Shown in pieces: positions 55,244 through 63,927 of a stretch of DNA of 64,000 nt (positions within the stretch are counted from its first letter, which is position 1; every line of letters starts with the position of its first letter). The DNA comes from Luteibacter yeojuensis (lineage in GTDB: Bacteria; Pseudomonadota; Gammaproteobacteria; Xanthomonadales; Rhodanobacteraceae), in contig NZ_JAAQTL010000001.1 of NCBI RefSeq assembly GCF_011742875.1, positions 1,674,001 through 1,738,000 of the forward strand. The letters are read 5' to 3'. A program made the translations under genes and the position numbers. The notes below the pieces were generated by a model, which was not told the origin of the DNA, did no database searches, and saw only the letters and a program-made list of their open reading frames with translations.

Positions 55244-55621
55244 TCACGACTCCTTGACCGAGCCCTGCGGACCTTCCCACCGAACTTCGATGGTGCCGTC
55301 GTCCTGCTTGCTCGTCTGCGATTCGACCGTCCACATGTTCCGGCCGATGATGGTTTTGCCGTTCGCCAGCTCGGCGACAACGGTGACGTTGGTCATGTCG
55401 CCCAACGATTCGACGCTCAGGCCGCCCGAGTCACGGAGCGTGCCGGCGATATGAGGTGCAACGGGCTTCTCGATGTACCCGTGCACGCCGTCCTGGCCGG
55501 TGGCCGTTTCGCGCGCGAACTTCGACGGGCTGTACTCGAAGGCGCCGACGAGCATGTAGGTCTGACCATCCACCGAAAGGTAGACGGTGCCGGCCAGACG
55601 GTTTGCGGTGTTACCCGGCAT
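55244..55621 (-). CDS. phage tail tube protein (Mu gpM-like)
   Basis: 125 residues: GTVYLSVDGQTYMLVGAFEY, then TATGQDGVHGYIEKP and NGKTIIGRNMWTVESQT. This is the tube-forming protein of Mu-type contractile tails. It follows the sheath gene across a small hairpin. Confidence 0.87.
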   Translation of the reverse strand: MPGNTANRLAGTVYLSVDGQTYMLVGAFEYSPSKFARETATGQDGVHGYIEKPVAPHIAGTLRDSGGLSVESLGDMTNVTVVAELANGKTIIGRNMWTVESQTSKQDDGTIEVRWEGPQGSVKES

Positions 55622-55641
55622 CGCTGTTCTCCAGAAATGAG

Positions 55642-55663
55642 AAAGCCGCCCTTAGGCGGCTTT
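55642..55663 (-). terminator. hairpin between sheath and tube genes
   Basis: A perfect stem AAAGCCGCC/GGCGGCTTT with a 4-base loop (CTTA on the plus strand). The following sequence on the minus strand is only moderately T-rich, so it may protect the sheath transcript rather than terminate. Confidence 0.65.
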
Positions 55664-55684
55664 GAGGATGGGAGGGAGGCGGCG

Positions 55685-57190
55685 TTACGCCGACAGGCGG
55701 AACTGCGCCAGCACCGCGAAGATGCGCAGCTGGTTGATGAGCGCTCCGGGCCAGAGAACGTCGATACGGTTCGGGTTCGACTCGTTTCGCTGGACGATGA
55801 GGCCCTGCGCGAAGGCATCAGCCCCCTGCACCACACCCGCATACTCCAGCGTCCGGAACTCGGCGATGAGATCGGCCCGGATCATGCCCGGCGTGACGAT
55901 CGCGGAACCCGGGGCAAAGCGAGTGCCGTCGGCGGCCAGCTTCACGCGGGAATACTTCGAGGTGACCAGCGCCGCCATGTCGCGCAGCACGAACATCAGA
56001 AGGAACATCGTCTCGACTTCCAGGTAACTGTCGTCGGGCTGGCCGAAGGCGTTCTTCTGGTAGGTCGTGATGACGTTCTCAAGCGAGACCGTGCCGTCCT
56101 GGGCGACAGTGAAGGTCGAGATGCCGTCGAAGAGCAGCGTATTGCGCTCGGACCGCGTGTAGCGAGAGGCGACAGGAGGCGCGAGCGCCACGTTCAGCGA
56201 GATCGTCTGGAGCGGTCGGCCCGGATCGGCACGCAACGCCACAGCCGCGGCGCCGGTGTAGTCCGCTGCCCACAGCCAGGAGGGAGTGGGCGAGTCGTTG
56301 AAGCCGAGGATGCTCTCGTGCTGGTTGTTTCGGCCGTTGCCCAGCGTGGTCTGCGACCCGACCGTACCGCGGTTGGCCGCGAACACGTGACCATACAGCT
56401 GATTCGACCAGCTCCACCGACCCGTGCTGTCGCTCAGGAACGCCTTCAGGGCATCCAGCGATGCCGTATCGGTGTACGGGCACACGATGAAGTCGAACGG
56501 CTCGTCGCCGAGATTGGCGAGCGCCGCGGTCAGCGTGGGGTTCGTCGCACCGCCCGTCATGGACACGATGGTCGCGGTGATGCCCGCAGGCGTGGATTCG
56601 CCGGCGGCGGAGCCGCCATAGTTCAGGCGCACGTCGATGTCGTTGCCGGCGAGGCCCTTGTTACGAGCGGTCAGGTTCACCTTGCTCGTCGTCGTGCCGT
56701 CCACGACAGCGGTCACGGGCAGATTCGCCGCGGCGTTGATGGCCGCAGCCACGGCCGTGGCAATCGTGTCGGGCGTATCGGTCAGCGAGACAGGCACCGT
56801 GACCGGCGGCGTCAGCTTGGAGGCGGCGATGTAGATGGCCAGCACGCCGGTCGCGGTCGGGGTGCCCGCAAAGGTAATGGATCCGGCCGCTGCCGTGGCG
56901 CCTGCGGCGTCCGCCAGAGGAAGGTTCCACAGTTCGCCGAAATCATCCGAGGCGCGGTAGGCGGCCGTCATGAGGGCGAGCATGGAGCCTGGACCGCCCT
57001 TCGCAAGGGCATCGCTGGGCCCCTGACTGAGAAAGGGCACGCCAGGCGCCGCCATGCCGTCGCTCGTGATCTGGCCGATGATCAAGGCGCGCTGCGTCTG
57101 CTGCCCGGAGTTCGCCTGAGAGTTGTCGACCTCGGCGTAGAACAGAGGGACGCGGAGGTTCTGGGGAATGTGGCTGAAGGCGAGGCTCAT
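55685..57190 (-). CDS. contractile tail sheath protein (Mu gpL-like)
   Basis: 501 residues of the subtilisin-like-fold sheath family: N-terminal MSLAFSHIPQNLRVPLFYAE, central PFDFIVCPYTDTASLDALKA, and a C-terminal part with VRDLIAEF-like GMIRADLIAEFRTLEYAGVV. It makes the tail contractile. It is the largest tail structural gene after the tape measure. Confidence 0.9.
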   Translation of the reverse strand: MSLAFSHIPQNLRVPLFYAEVDNSQANSGQQTQRALIIGQITSDGMAAPGVPFLSQGPSDALAKGGPGSMLALMTAAYRASDDFGELWNLPLADAAGATAAAGSITFAGTPTATGVLAIYIAASKLTPPVTVPVSLTDTPDTIATAVAAAINAAANLPVTAVVDGTTTSKVNLTARNKGLAGNDIDVRLNYGGSAAGESTPAGITATIVSMTGGATNPTLTAALANLGDEPFDFIVCPYTDTASLDALKAFLSDSTGRWSWSNQLYGHVFAANRGTVGSQTTLGNGRNNQHESILGFNDSPTPSWLWAADYTGAAAVALRADPGRPLQTISLNVALAPPVASRYTRSERNTLLFDGISTFTVAQDGTVSLENVITTYQKNAFGQPDDSYLEVETMFLLMFVLRDMAALVTSKYSRVKLAADGTRFAPGSAIVTPGMIRADLIAEFRTLEYAGVVQGADAFAQGLIVQRNESNPNRIDVLWPGALINQLRIFAVLAQFRLSA

Positions 57191-57408
57191 GCGTCATTGC
57201 TCCCGTTGTCGGTGGCAGTGGAGGCGGCGCCCTTGCCGCTCACGCGGGGCGCAGTTGCGGGCGCGGTACGCGTGGTCGTCACATCGCCATCGGCGACGCG
57301 GCGAAGCCAGTACAGGTCGCCGTCGCCGACCTCGCGGCCGCTTTCGGGGATGAGGTCGTGCTTCTCCGGATCACGGATGAGCAGACCCGGCTTGGGATAG
57401 ACGAACAT
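57187..57408 (-). CDS. DUF2635 / Mu gp38-like protein
   Basis: 73 residues: MFVYPKPGLLIRDPEKHDLI, then REVGDGDLYWLRRVADGDV. This short family lies just before the sheath gene in Mu-like tails; its role is unknown. It overlaps the sheath start by four bases. Confidence 0.85.
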   Translation of the reverse strand: MFVYPKPGLLIRDPEKHDLIPESGREVGDGDLYWLRRVADGDVTTTRTAPATAPRVSGKGAASTATDNGSNDA

Positions 57409-57417
57409 GCGTCGCTC

Positions 57418-58047
57418 CTACGAGGGGAAGGTGATGTCGAGGCCACCCTCGGCGCGGCCGTCAGGCCCCTCCGAGCGTGGCGCGGGAGTGACCGAGCCGG
57501 GAAACGGCGGGTCGGGATAGGTGCCCGTCGTGTCGAACACGTTGCGCAGGTCCGCGTCGACGGTGAGGCGCTCCAGCGGCACCGTGGGAATGGGGTAGAA
57601 ATCCTCCGGCCCCTGGTAAAACTCGAGGCCGATCTGCATCGACAGTTCGCCGAGGTTCTTCGCACCCTCGCCGTCCACTTCGATCTTGCTGCGGATAAAC
57701 GGCATGTGCTGGATCAGCTGCTGAAGCGGCGGGTAGTTGATGAGCGCACGCTCGATCTGTCCCTTGATCTGTTCCAGTGCGGACTGTGTGCTTTCGGTAC
57801 CGACGTTGTTCGCGGCCGCCGGGCGCTCGATACGAACCATGAGGGGCAGCGTCGCCGTGACCGTAAACTGCTGCCCGCCCTGCCGGCCCAGGGACTCCTT
57901 GTCCTCTTCGAACGCTTCGAAGTACGCAAGCGGGTAGGTTCCGGACCACGTGGCCCAGTCGCGAATCGGAAAGACGTTATCGCCCACATCGGTTGCGCCC
58001 TTGAGCGCCGCAACCATGATGTCGCGCAGCTGTGCGGTGTCGGTCAT
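57418..58047 (-). CDS. DUF1834 / Mu gp37-like protein
   Basis: 209 residues. The segments PLAYFEAFEEDKESLGRQGG and VIRVERP-like LMVRIERPAAANN fit the gp37 family next to the head-tail joining genes of Mu-like phages, probably a tail terminator or neck protein. It overlaps the preceding gene by four bases. Confidence 0.83.
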   Translation of the reverse strand: MTDTAQLRDIMVAALKGATDVGDNVFPIRDWATWSGTYPLAYFEAFEEDKESLGRQGGQQFTVTATLPLMVRIERPAAANNVGTESTQSALEQIKGQIERALINYPPLQQLIQHMPFIRSKIEVDGEGAKNLGELSMQIGLEFYQGPEDFYPIPTVPLERLTVDADLRNVFDTTGTYPDPPFPGSVTPAPRSEGPDGRAEGGLDITFPS

Positions 58048-58373
58048 GGCAGTCCCGTGTCCGCCAGCATGAGCTTCACCGATCCATGGCCGTCATCACG
58101 CACCTCGCGGACCAGGAACAGCGTTGCAGCGCTTGGGATGCGCACGCGATCGCCCTGCACGGGTTCTGCCTGGAAGATGGACCGGCGGACGCCAATTACC
58201 GGCTTCGTCGAAGTCGCATCGACCTGCGGGTCGATGAGGTCCACGTCCTTGTAGGCGCTGTCGAAGACGCCGGTGATGGGATAAGGGTCACCGACCTGCG
58301 GGATGTACTCCGCAGGTTCGGCGAACACCTGGGCCAGCGGCGCGAGAACGTGCTTGTCCCAGTCGATGGGCAT
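58044..58373 (-). CDS. head-tail joining protein (lambda FII-like)
   Basis: 109 residues: DWDKHVLAPLAQVFAEPAEY, then GVFDSAYKDVDLIDPQVDA and VQGDRVRI...FLVREVRDDGHG. This matches the FII/phage_attach family that joins head and tail in lambda. It marks the joint between the lambda-like head set and the Mu-like tail set. Confidence 0.8.
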   Translation of the reverse strand: MPIDWDKHVLAPLAQVFAEPAEYIPQVGDPYPITGVFDSAYKDVDLIDPQVDATSTKPVIGVRRSIFQAEPVQGDRVRIPSAATLFLVREVRDDGHGSVKLMLADTGLP

Positions 58374-58852
58374 CAGCTGCCTCGGGTGATCGAAGGCCCT
58401 TTCTTCGGCGAGGGCACGACGATCTGCCGCTCGGGCTTCGCCAGGAAGCCGAGGTCGAGAAGGCGTTCGTGGTCCGCGACAGGGACACGTACAGATTGCC
58501 CCGCCTTGCGGTTGACGCCGTCCACGTCCTGGACGGTGCGACCCTTGGCCACCACAGCGCTGATCACACCACGATCGTGGTGGCGAGACACGACAGGCGG
58601 CGGCTGCGGTTCACCCTCGGCGCCATCCTCATTCGTCGCACCCTCGCCTTCGGCGTTCAGGTCGCCCTGGACAGCGCCTTCGCCATTCGGGGTCGCCGCC
58701 TGCTGGAGAGCGCCGGACTCGGCCTCCTTCTCCGCGTTCGCCCCCTCGCCACCGCCCGTACCGACCAGTTGCTCTTTCGAGCGGTCGGTGGATTCCAGCG
58801 CCCCGCCAGTGGTCGGCGAGGCGCTCTGCTGGTTGTTCGACGGGCGTGCCAT
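58373..58852 (-). CDS. low-complexity phage head-region protein (lambda FI position)
   Basis: 159 residues. The first half is disordered and rich in Gly, Glu, Ala and Asn; the second half (VRVPVADHERLLDLGFLAKP) is more ordered. In lambda, FI holds this place between capsid and FII, and FI is also disordered at one end, so a DNA-packaging helper is possible. Sequence identity to FI is not visible. Confidence 0.65.
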   Translation of the reverse strand: MARPSNNQQSASPTTGGALESTDRSKEQLVGTGGGEGANAEKEAESGALQQAATPNGEGAVQGDLNAEGEGATNEDGAEGEPQPPPVVSRHHDRGVISAVVAKGRTVQDVDGVNRKAGQSVRVPVADHERLLDLGFLAKPERQIVVPSPKKGPSITRGS

Positions 58853-59931
58853 CAGAACACCTGCGGGGCGCAGACCGTGCCGGCGAACGAGGCGTTCACG
58901 CGGCTCGGGATAACGATGGGCGAGCTCTGCATCAGCAGGATACGCTGGGCCGGGTCATTCTCGACCCATGTCTTCGGCGCGTATGGCAGCGAGGCATAGT
59001 TGAAGGCCGGATCCATGATCTGGCCGAACGCGCGCGTGCCCATGAGCTGCGGTCCGGACATGATCACAGTGCCGTCCGGGATCATCGGCTGCTCGACACC
59101 ATTCTCGTCGATGTACCAGTCGTTGTAGACCCAGAGGTTGTAGTTGCCCCAGCGGCCCTTGTAGACGGCGCCCGGAGCGATCGTCGCGCCCGGGTTGATG
59201 GAATTCCCACCCTCGCCCTGCTTCGGGAAGTAGATGGCCCCCTGGACGCCTCGGGCGTTGAGGAAGTGCAACCACGGGGTGGTCGTGAACACGATGTCTT
59301 CGACCTGCGCACCGGAGAGCCGCAGGATGTCGTGCTGCCACTTTTCGACGCTGCGGGGCGGCACCGGGTCGCGGCCATCGGCGTCGAAGTTCGCAGCGAC
59401 ACCCCACTGGTTGTTACCCGTGAGCGCCACAGTGAGCGCCGCATCACGTCCGAAGTCGACGAGCTCGCTTTCGAAGCCCTCGCCTTCGATCAGAACCGTG
59501 CCAGTGCGCAGCGCCTGGGCGGCCATCCATTCGAGGCGGCGATCGAGCATATCGATCTGGTCCGTCATCTCGAAGTTGATGTTCGCCTGTTCGCGCTCGG
59601 CACCCGTAAGATCGCCGCCGCCAATGCGCTCGCCGATCTGGCGCATCACCGGCTTGCGAAGGTCTGGCGCGCGCTTGTCCTTGATGTACGCCGGCTTGTA
59701 CAGGTTCGTCTGGTACCGGCGCTGCTCGACGAGCTTGCCCTGCACGAGCGGGCTGACAAACGGCGACATACGGCGCAGACCGACGTCGATATCGATCGCG
59801 ACGAACTCGGTGTCGCTGACCTTGATGTTGGGAAAGAAGCGGTCCAGCAGGAACTTCTGGGAACGCTTCAGCGTGGGAACGACCTGGATCAGGTCGGTGG
59901 TGCTGAAGGGAAACGTGGTCGTGGCGCTCAT
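58852..59931 (-). CDS. major capsid protein (lambda gpE-like)
   Basis: 359 residues from the ATG at 59931 (GAGG upstream; a longer start at 59967 is unlikely). RSQKFLLDRFFPNIKVSDTE, VGLRRMSPFVSPLVQGKLVE and the DRRLEWMAAQALRTG segment are typical of the major capsid protein E family. It forms the head shell. Confidence 0.9.
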   Translation of the reverse strand: MSATTTFPFSTTDLIQVVPTLKRSQKFLLDRFFPNIKVSDTEFVAIDIDVGLRRMSPFVSPLVQGKLVEQRRYQTNLYKPAYIKDKRAPDLRKPVMRQIGERIGGGDLTGAEREQANINFEMTDQIDMLDRRLEWMAAQALRTGTVLIEGEGFESELVDFGRDAALTVALTGNNQWGVAANFDADGRDPVPPRSVEKWQHDILRLSGAQVEDIVFTTTPWLHFLNARGVQGAIYFPKQGEGGNSINPGATIAPGAVYKGRWGNYNLWVYNDWYIDENGVEQPMIPDGTVIMSGPQLMGTRAFGQIMDPAFNYASLPYAPKTWVENDPAQRILLMQSSPIVIPSRVNASFAGTVCAPQVF

Positions 59932-59971
59932 CGGGCCTCTCCGTGTGGGGCGTCGGTGGCGGCCCAAAAGA

Positions 59972-59996
59972 AAAGGCCCCGCATTGCGGGGCCTTT
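59972..59996 (-). terminator. strong hairpin between decoration and capsid genes
   Basis: A perfect 11-bp stem, AAAGGCCCCGC with GCGGGGCCTTT and a 3-base loop. On the minus strand TTTTCTTTT follows. It is an intrinsic terminator within the head operon and may set the ratio of decoration to capsid transcripts, or the capsid gene has its own promoter. Confidence 0.8.
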
Positions 59997-60021
59997 CATT
60001 GAGCCTGCTGGTTGGCTTGGG

Positions 60022-60717
60022 TTATGGGGCGCTGTTGTTGGACGGCGGGGCCGCCGACACCGAGCTCTTGAGGAAGATGCCGTAGGCACGCGCGGCGCTG
60101 GTGACCTGCGGCAACGTCCAGCTGGCATCGCGGATCACAGCAGCAGCGTTGAACTCGCCCGCGAGGTACGCACCGGCAGTGACAGGTCCTGCCGAGGCAT
60201 CGGCATCGTCCGCGAGAATCGCCACCGGGTTCTGGCTGCCATCGCTCGCGGTGCGCACCGACTGGATGTACACGCCGACGGCGTCTTCCACGTCGATGTA
60301 GAACGCATCGCCGGCGACGAAGGCCGTGCCGCCTGCCGTGATCGTGAAACCGACCCCGGTGCTGGTGAAGGCGGTGCCGACCGTCGCATTGCCGAGCGAT
60401 GCGCCTTCGGGATCGACAACCGCGAACGTCGTCGCGGCCGTCGCCGTGGCGGTGTAACGACCGGTCCTGGGCGCGGATCCGACACCAAGGGAGCCGATCG
60501 TTCCGTTACCAGTGTTGCCGGGGGCCGCGGCAGCCGTCACCGGCACGGCGGTCTGCTGGCCGAGCACGGTACCGCGCTTGAGGTTGCCGGCACCGAGGAT
60601 GATCGGCTGCGACACGAGGTTGCGTGCGTCCGCGATCAGCTGGTCGGGGATGTAGACCTGCGCCTGGATACCGGGCTGCTGGACGTTGTCGCCGATGATG
60701 GAGGGCGTGAGCGTCAT
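60022..60717 (-). CDS. head decoration protein (lambda gpD-like)
   Basis: 231 residues: PDQLIADARNLVSQPIILGA, NLKRGTVLGQQT, then TFAVVDPEGASLGNATVG and a C-terminal YLAGEFNAAAVIRDASW. The gpD family glues the capsid shell; here it has an extra loop-rich middle section and is longer than lambda gpD (110). Confidence 0.87.
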   Translation of the reverse strand: MTLTPSIIGDNVQQPGIQAQVYIPDQLIADARNLVSQPIILGAGNLKRGTVLGQQTAVPVTAAAAPGNTGNGTIGSLGVGSAPRTGRYTATATAATTFAVVDPEGASLGNATVGTAFTSTGVGFTITAGGTAFVAGDAFYIDVEDAVGVYIQSVRTASDGSQNPVAILADDADASAGPVTAGAYLAGEFNAAAVIRDASWTLPQVTSAARAYGIFLKSSVSAAPPSNNSAP

Positions 60718-60750
60718 GGGTTGCTCCTGGTTCGTGTGAGTGGACGGCGA

Positions 60751-61383
60751 TTACTTGCCGCGAGCCTTTTCGCCGGCAGCCACGATGGCGGCTGCGACCG
60801 GGGTCATGCCGGCCGGTGCCGAGGCACCACCGTCCACGCCTGCGGCGGGCGTCCTGAGCGATGCCATCCGCTCATCCAAGCCGCGACGGCGCGGCTCGGT
60901 GGACGTGGCCGTGGAGGTGAGCACGGCGATGGCCTCGCGGCGCGACATCGTGGTGCTGAAGGCGAGCGTGGCGGCCACGTCGGGGCGAGCCCCGGCCGCC
61001 TTGCAGCCGAAGATCGCGGCGCACCGGGCACGCTCGCGGCGACGGGACTTCGCGGCGGCACTGTTGCCGCGCATCTCTTCCTCGTCGTCCTCGTCGTCGT
61101 CCATGTCCTCGTCGTCTTCCGCACGGGACTTCGCCCGGCGGCCGGACTTGTCGTCGTCCTTTTCCTTGTCGTCGTCGCCCTCGGCGCGGCCTTCCTTTTC
61201 GTCGCCGTCCTTCTCCTTGTCATCCTCGGCACGGCGGGCTTTGCCATCCTTGTCCTTATCGTCGTCGTCACCGCCGTCTTCGGCGCGGCGACCCTTCTTG
61301 GTCTTGTCCTCATCTTCCTCCGCGCTCGCGCCGAGGCCGAGAAGGTGCGCGAAGGGGGCGGCGAGCTTGGTGCGCATGCTCAT
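60751..61383 (-). CDS. capsid scaffold-like protein with long acidic/basic repeat
   Basis: 210 residues from the ATG at 61383 (GGAG upstream). The middle is a run of Asp, Glu, Lys and Arg repeats (RRAEDGGDDDDKDKDGKARR), the C-terminal third is Ala-rich with REAIAVLTSTATSTE. It sits between protease and decoration protein, where lambda has the Nu3 scaffold. Scaffold function is inferred from position and composition. Confidence 0.7.
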   Translation of the reverse strand: MSMRTKLAAPFAHLLGLGASAEEDEDKTKKGRRAEDGGDDDDKDKDGKARRAEDDKEKDGDEKEGRAEGDDDKEKDDDKSGRRAKSRAEDDEDMDDDEDDEEEMRGNSAAAKSRRRERARCAAIFGCKAAGARPDVAATLAFSTTMSRREAIAVLTSTATSTEPRRRGLDERMASLRTPAAGVDGGASAPAGMTPVAAAIVAAGEKARGK

Positions 61384-61402
61384 GTGTGGTGTCTCCAGTG
61401 GT

Positions 61403-62275
61403 TTAGGCCAGCTCGGCAATGAGCGCCCGAAAAGCGGCATCAGGCGCCGCGACAGCGTCCGCGAGTCCCTTGGTGACGCCGTCGGCGCCCAGGTAGGTCA
61501 CGGCTTGGGTATCGCGCACCTGGCGGGCCGCGATATTCCGGTTCCGGGCGACGGTTTCGACGAACAACTCGCCCATGGTGTTGATGTCCGCCTGGAAGCG
61601 GTCGAACGCTTCCTTGGACAGCGGGATTTCGGAGTGCCCGTCGGCCTTTCGATCGCCGTAGTGGATGAACGTCACCTCGATGCCGGCGCTCGTGAGCGCT
61701 TTCGAGAAATCGACGTGCATGCAGATGACGCCGATGGATCCGGTCCCGCCCGTGCGCGGCACATAAATCTTGTTGGCGGAACTCGCGATCGCATATCCCG
61801 CGGAGTAGGCACTCTCCGTCAGGATCGAATAGATCGGCTTGTCGCCGCGGGCGCCGTAGATCGTGTCGACCAGGTCGAAGCAGCCCGCGACCTCGCCGCC
61901 TGGCGAGTCGACATCCAGCACGACCGCCTTCACGTCCTCGTCGTTCATCGCGGTCATGAAGGCCTGCCGGATGCCGTCGTAACCGGTCATCCCCGACCAG
62001 GGGCGCAGGGTTCCAAGCTTCTGCACGAGCGTGCCGTGCACGGGAATCACCGCGACGTTACCGACCAGGTCGTAGCCGTTGTCACGATCCCGGTACTGGT
62101 ACCCATCGTCCTCGTCGTAGAACGATGCGTTGGGGCGGATCGCCGCGCCATCGACGTTCACCATGCGCGTTACGCCGAGACGCTCGGCGAGCGCGGCCAT
62201 GATGACCTCGGCCTTGTCGCGATGAATGGCCAGCGGGCGGTTGAACAGGCGCTGCGCCAGGTGGGCGAACTGCAT
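61403..62275 (-). CDS. S49 family capsid maturation protease (lambda gpC-like)
   Basis: 290 residues of the SppA/ClpP fold: VAVIPVHGTLVQKLG, LDVDSPGGEVAGCFDLVD, the Ser in ESAYSAGYAIASSANKIY, GSIGVICMHVDFS. It cleaves scaffold and portal during head maturation. Start overlaps the portal stop by one base. Confidence 0.89.
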   Translation of the reverse strand: MQFAHLAQRLFNRPLAIHRDKAEVIMAALAERLGVTRMVNVDGAAIRPNASFYDEDDGYQYRDRDNGYDLVGNVAVIPVHGTLVQKLGTLRPWSGMTGYDGIRQAFMTAMNDEDVKAVVLDVDSPGGEVAGCFDLVDTIYGARGDKPIYSILTESAYSAGYAIASSANKIYVPRTGGTGSIGVICMHVDFSKALTSAGIEVTFIHYGDRKADGHSEIPLSKEAFDRFQADINTMGELFVETVARNRNIAARQVRDTQAVTYLGADGVTKGLADAVAAPDAAFRALIAELA

Positions 62276-63927
62276 CAGGTCGGCTCCGGCTTGGAAATGG
62301 TCTGGCTCGCCGGCGTGTAGCCGGGAACCTGCATACCGGCCCAGGTCGGGACGGGGATGCCGAGTTCCTCGAACTTCTCGATCTCACGGGCGCGCTGCTC
62401 GAGCACCTCCTCGTAGTCGAGGCCCTGCTCCATGCACTCCAACTGGAGCGTCGACAGGCCAGCATCCATACCGAGGACGGAGCCCTGCTTTTCGGCGACT
62501 GGGTCGATCCAGCCGCGAGCCGGACCCATCCATTCCGCTCGGCTGTACATCGCGCGACATTCGGCGAAGGGCGGAGCGCCAGCCGGCATGGGGTAGTCAT
62601 CCACGTCCATGGATTCCTCGAGCCAGCACCCGACGACGGGCTGAGCGAAGCCGGTGCTGAAATCCGCCTGCCGGCGCTTGAGTGTCTTGAACGCTTCCAG
62701 GAGCGCACCGCGAGCGGAGCTGTAATTCGTGTCCGACCAGTCCTGGCTGAACTGCTGCGACGAGAGGCCGGTCGCGGCGGAGAAATTCCGAAGGAACACC
62801 TTTTCGAACTGGGCGAAGTTGGAGTTCGGACGCTCGGCCTTGACCGTGTTGATCTTCTCGCCCGGGAACAGGATCGGCACCTTCACATCGCCGAGCATGG
62901 TGCGTCGGTCCGCGTGGAAGTCACTGCGGGCCGTCTGGTAGGCGGACATCTCCACGCTGTCGCCGATGGCCTGCTCGACGAGCTGCGGGTCGAACGGGCT
63001 CTCGAGATAGGCGCCGAACATCGAATTGATGACGGCCGCGTCCAACTCCGTCGAGTCCATTTTCGCGAGCATGCGCATCCGCTGAAGGATCGGCGTGAAA
63101 ATGCCGGCACCTCCGCGGTGCTGGCCTGCCCGGTCGTGGTCGAAGTCGTGCACGATGATCGGCCGGCCCCAATCGGTCTCGCGCGGGATCGATTCCCACG
63201 TCACGCTGTCGGCGGCCGCCCACCAGTCGCCTTGGTGCGCCTTGCGGATCCAGTACGCGTGGGCCGCGCCGTAACGGTCGATCTGGACGCCTCCGCGCGA
63301 GTCCGCGCTGTCGAATCGCAACTGCGGGTTCGAGAGGCGATCCGGGTCGAGGATCTGGACCGCGGTTGCGTACCGCGCGCGGCCGAGGCCGATGCGGTCG
63401 GGCAACCACACCATCTGGGCGAGACCATCCCCGTCGACGAGCTTATGGCGGAACGCCAGCCGCATCATCTGTGGGAACGTCAGGTTCCGCTGGGCGTCGC
63501 AGTAGTGGTTCGGGTCGAACGCCCAGCTGCGATAGTGGGCTTCGGCGACGCGGCCGAATTCGTGCGCCCACTGCGCGTCGAAGGTCGACTTTCCCGTGTA
63601 CGCCGCGAGGGCGCGGTAATCGGGACGGAACAACGGCCTGTAGTGGCCGCCGATCGCGTTGTCGAGGATGCGGGTAACCGCACCCGACGCCCATCCATCG
63701 TTCCGCACCAGGTCGCGCACGCGCGCGACGATGCGGTCGCGATACATGTTGAGCTCGCCATCCGGCGAGTACAGGTATGGCTGCCAGGCGGCCACATGGG
63801 CGCCGTAGTTGTCCGCGGCGTCGTACGGCGCATTTCCCCCGGGAGCGAGGGCACGCGCACGGTTCGGCGTGATCGGTTCGCCCCGAGCGTCGAGGATCAC
63901 CGGCGCGTTGTCGGAGCGGGCAGTCAT
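62275..63927 (-). CDS. phage portal protein (lambda gpB-like)
   Basis: 550 residues: ARVRDLVRNDGWASGAVTRI, HYRSWAFDPNHYCDAQRNLT, QRMRMLAKMDSTELDAAVIN, GLSSQQFSQDWSDTNYSSAR. This is the lambda-type portal family, a dodecameric channel for DNA. The ATG overlaps the gpW-like stop. Confidence 0.92.
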   Translation of the reverse strand: MTARSDNAPVILDARGEPITPNRARALAPGGNAPYDAADNYGAHVAAWQPYLYSPDGELNMYRDRIVARVRDLVRNDGWASGAVTRILDNAIGGHYRPLFRPDYRALAAYTGKSTFDAQWAHEFGRVAEAHYRSWAFDPNHYCDAQRNLTFPQMMRLAFRHKLVDGDGLAQMVWLPDRIGLGRARYATAVQILDPDRLSNPQLRFDSADSRGGVQIDRYGAAHAYWIRKAHQGDWWAAADSVTWESIPRETDWGRPIIVHDFDHDRAGQHRGGAGIFTPILQRMRMLAKMDSTELDAAVINSMFGAYLESPFDPQLVEQAIGDSVEMSAYQTARSDFHADRRTMLGDVKVPILFPGEKINTVKAERPNSNFAQFEKVFLRNFSAATGLSSQQFSQDWSDTNYSSARGALLEAFKTLKRRQADFSTGFAQPVVGCWLEESMDVDDYPMPAGAPPFAECRAMYSRAEWMGPARGWIDPVAEKQGSVLGMDAGLSTLQLECMEQGLDYEEVLEQRAREIEKFEELGIPVPTWAGMQVPGYTPASQTISKPEPT

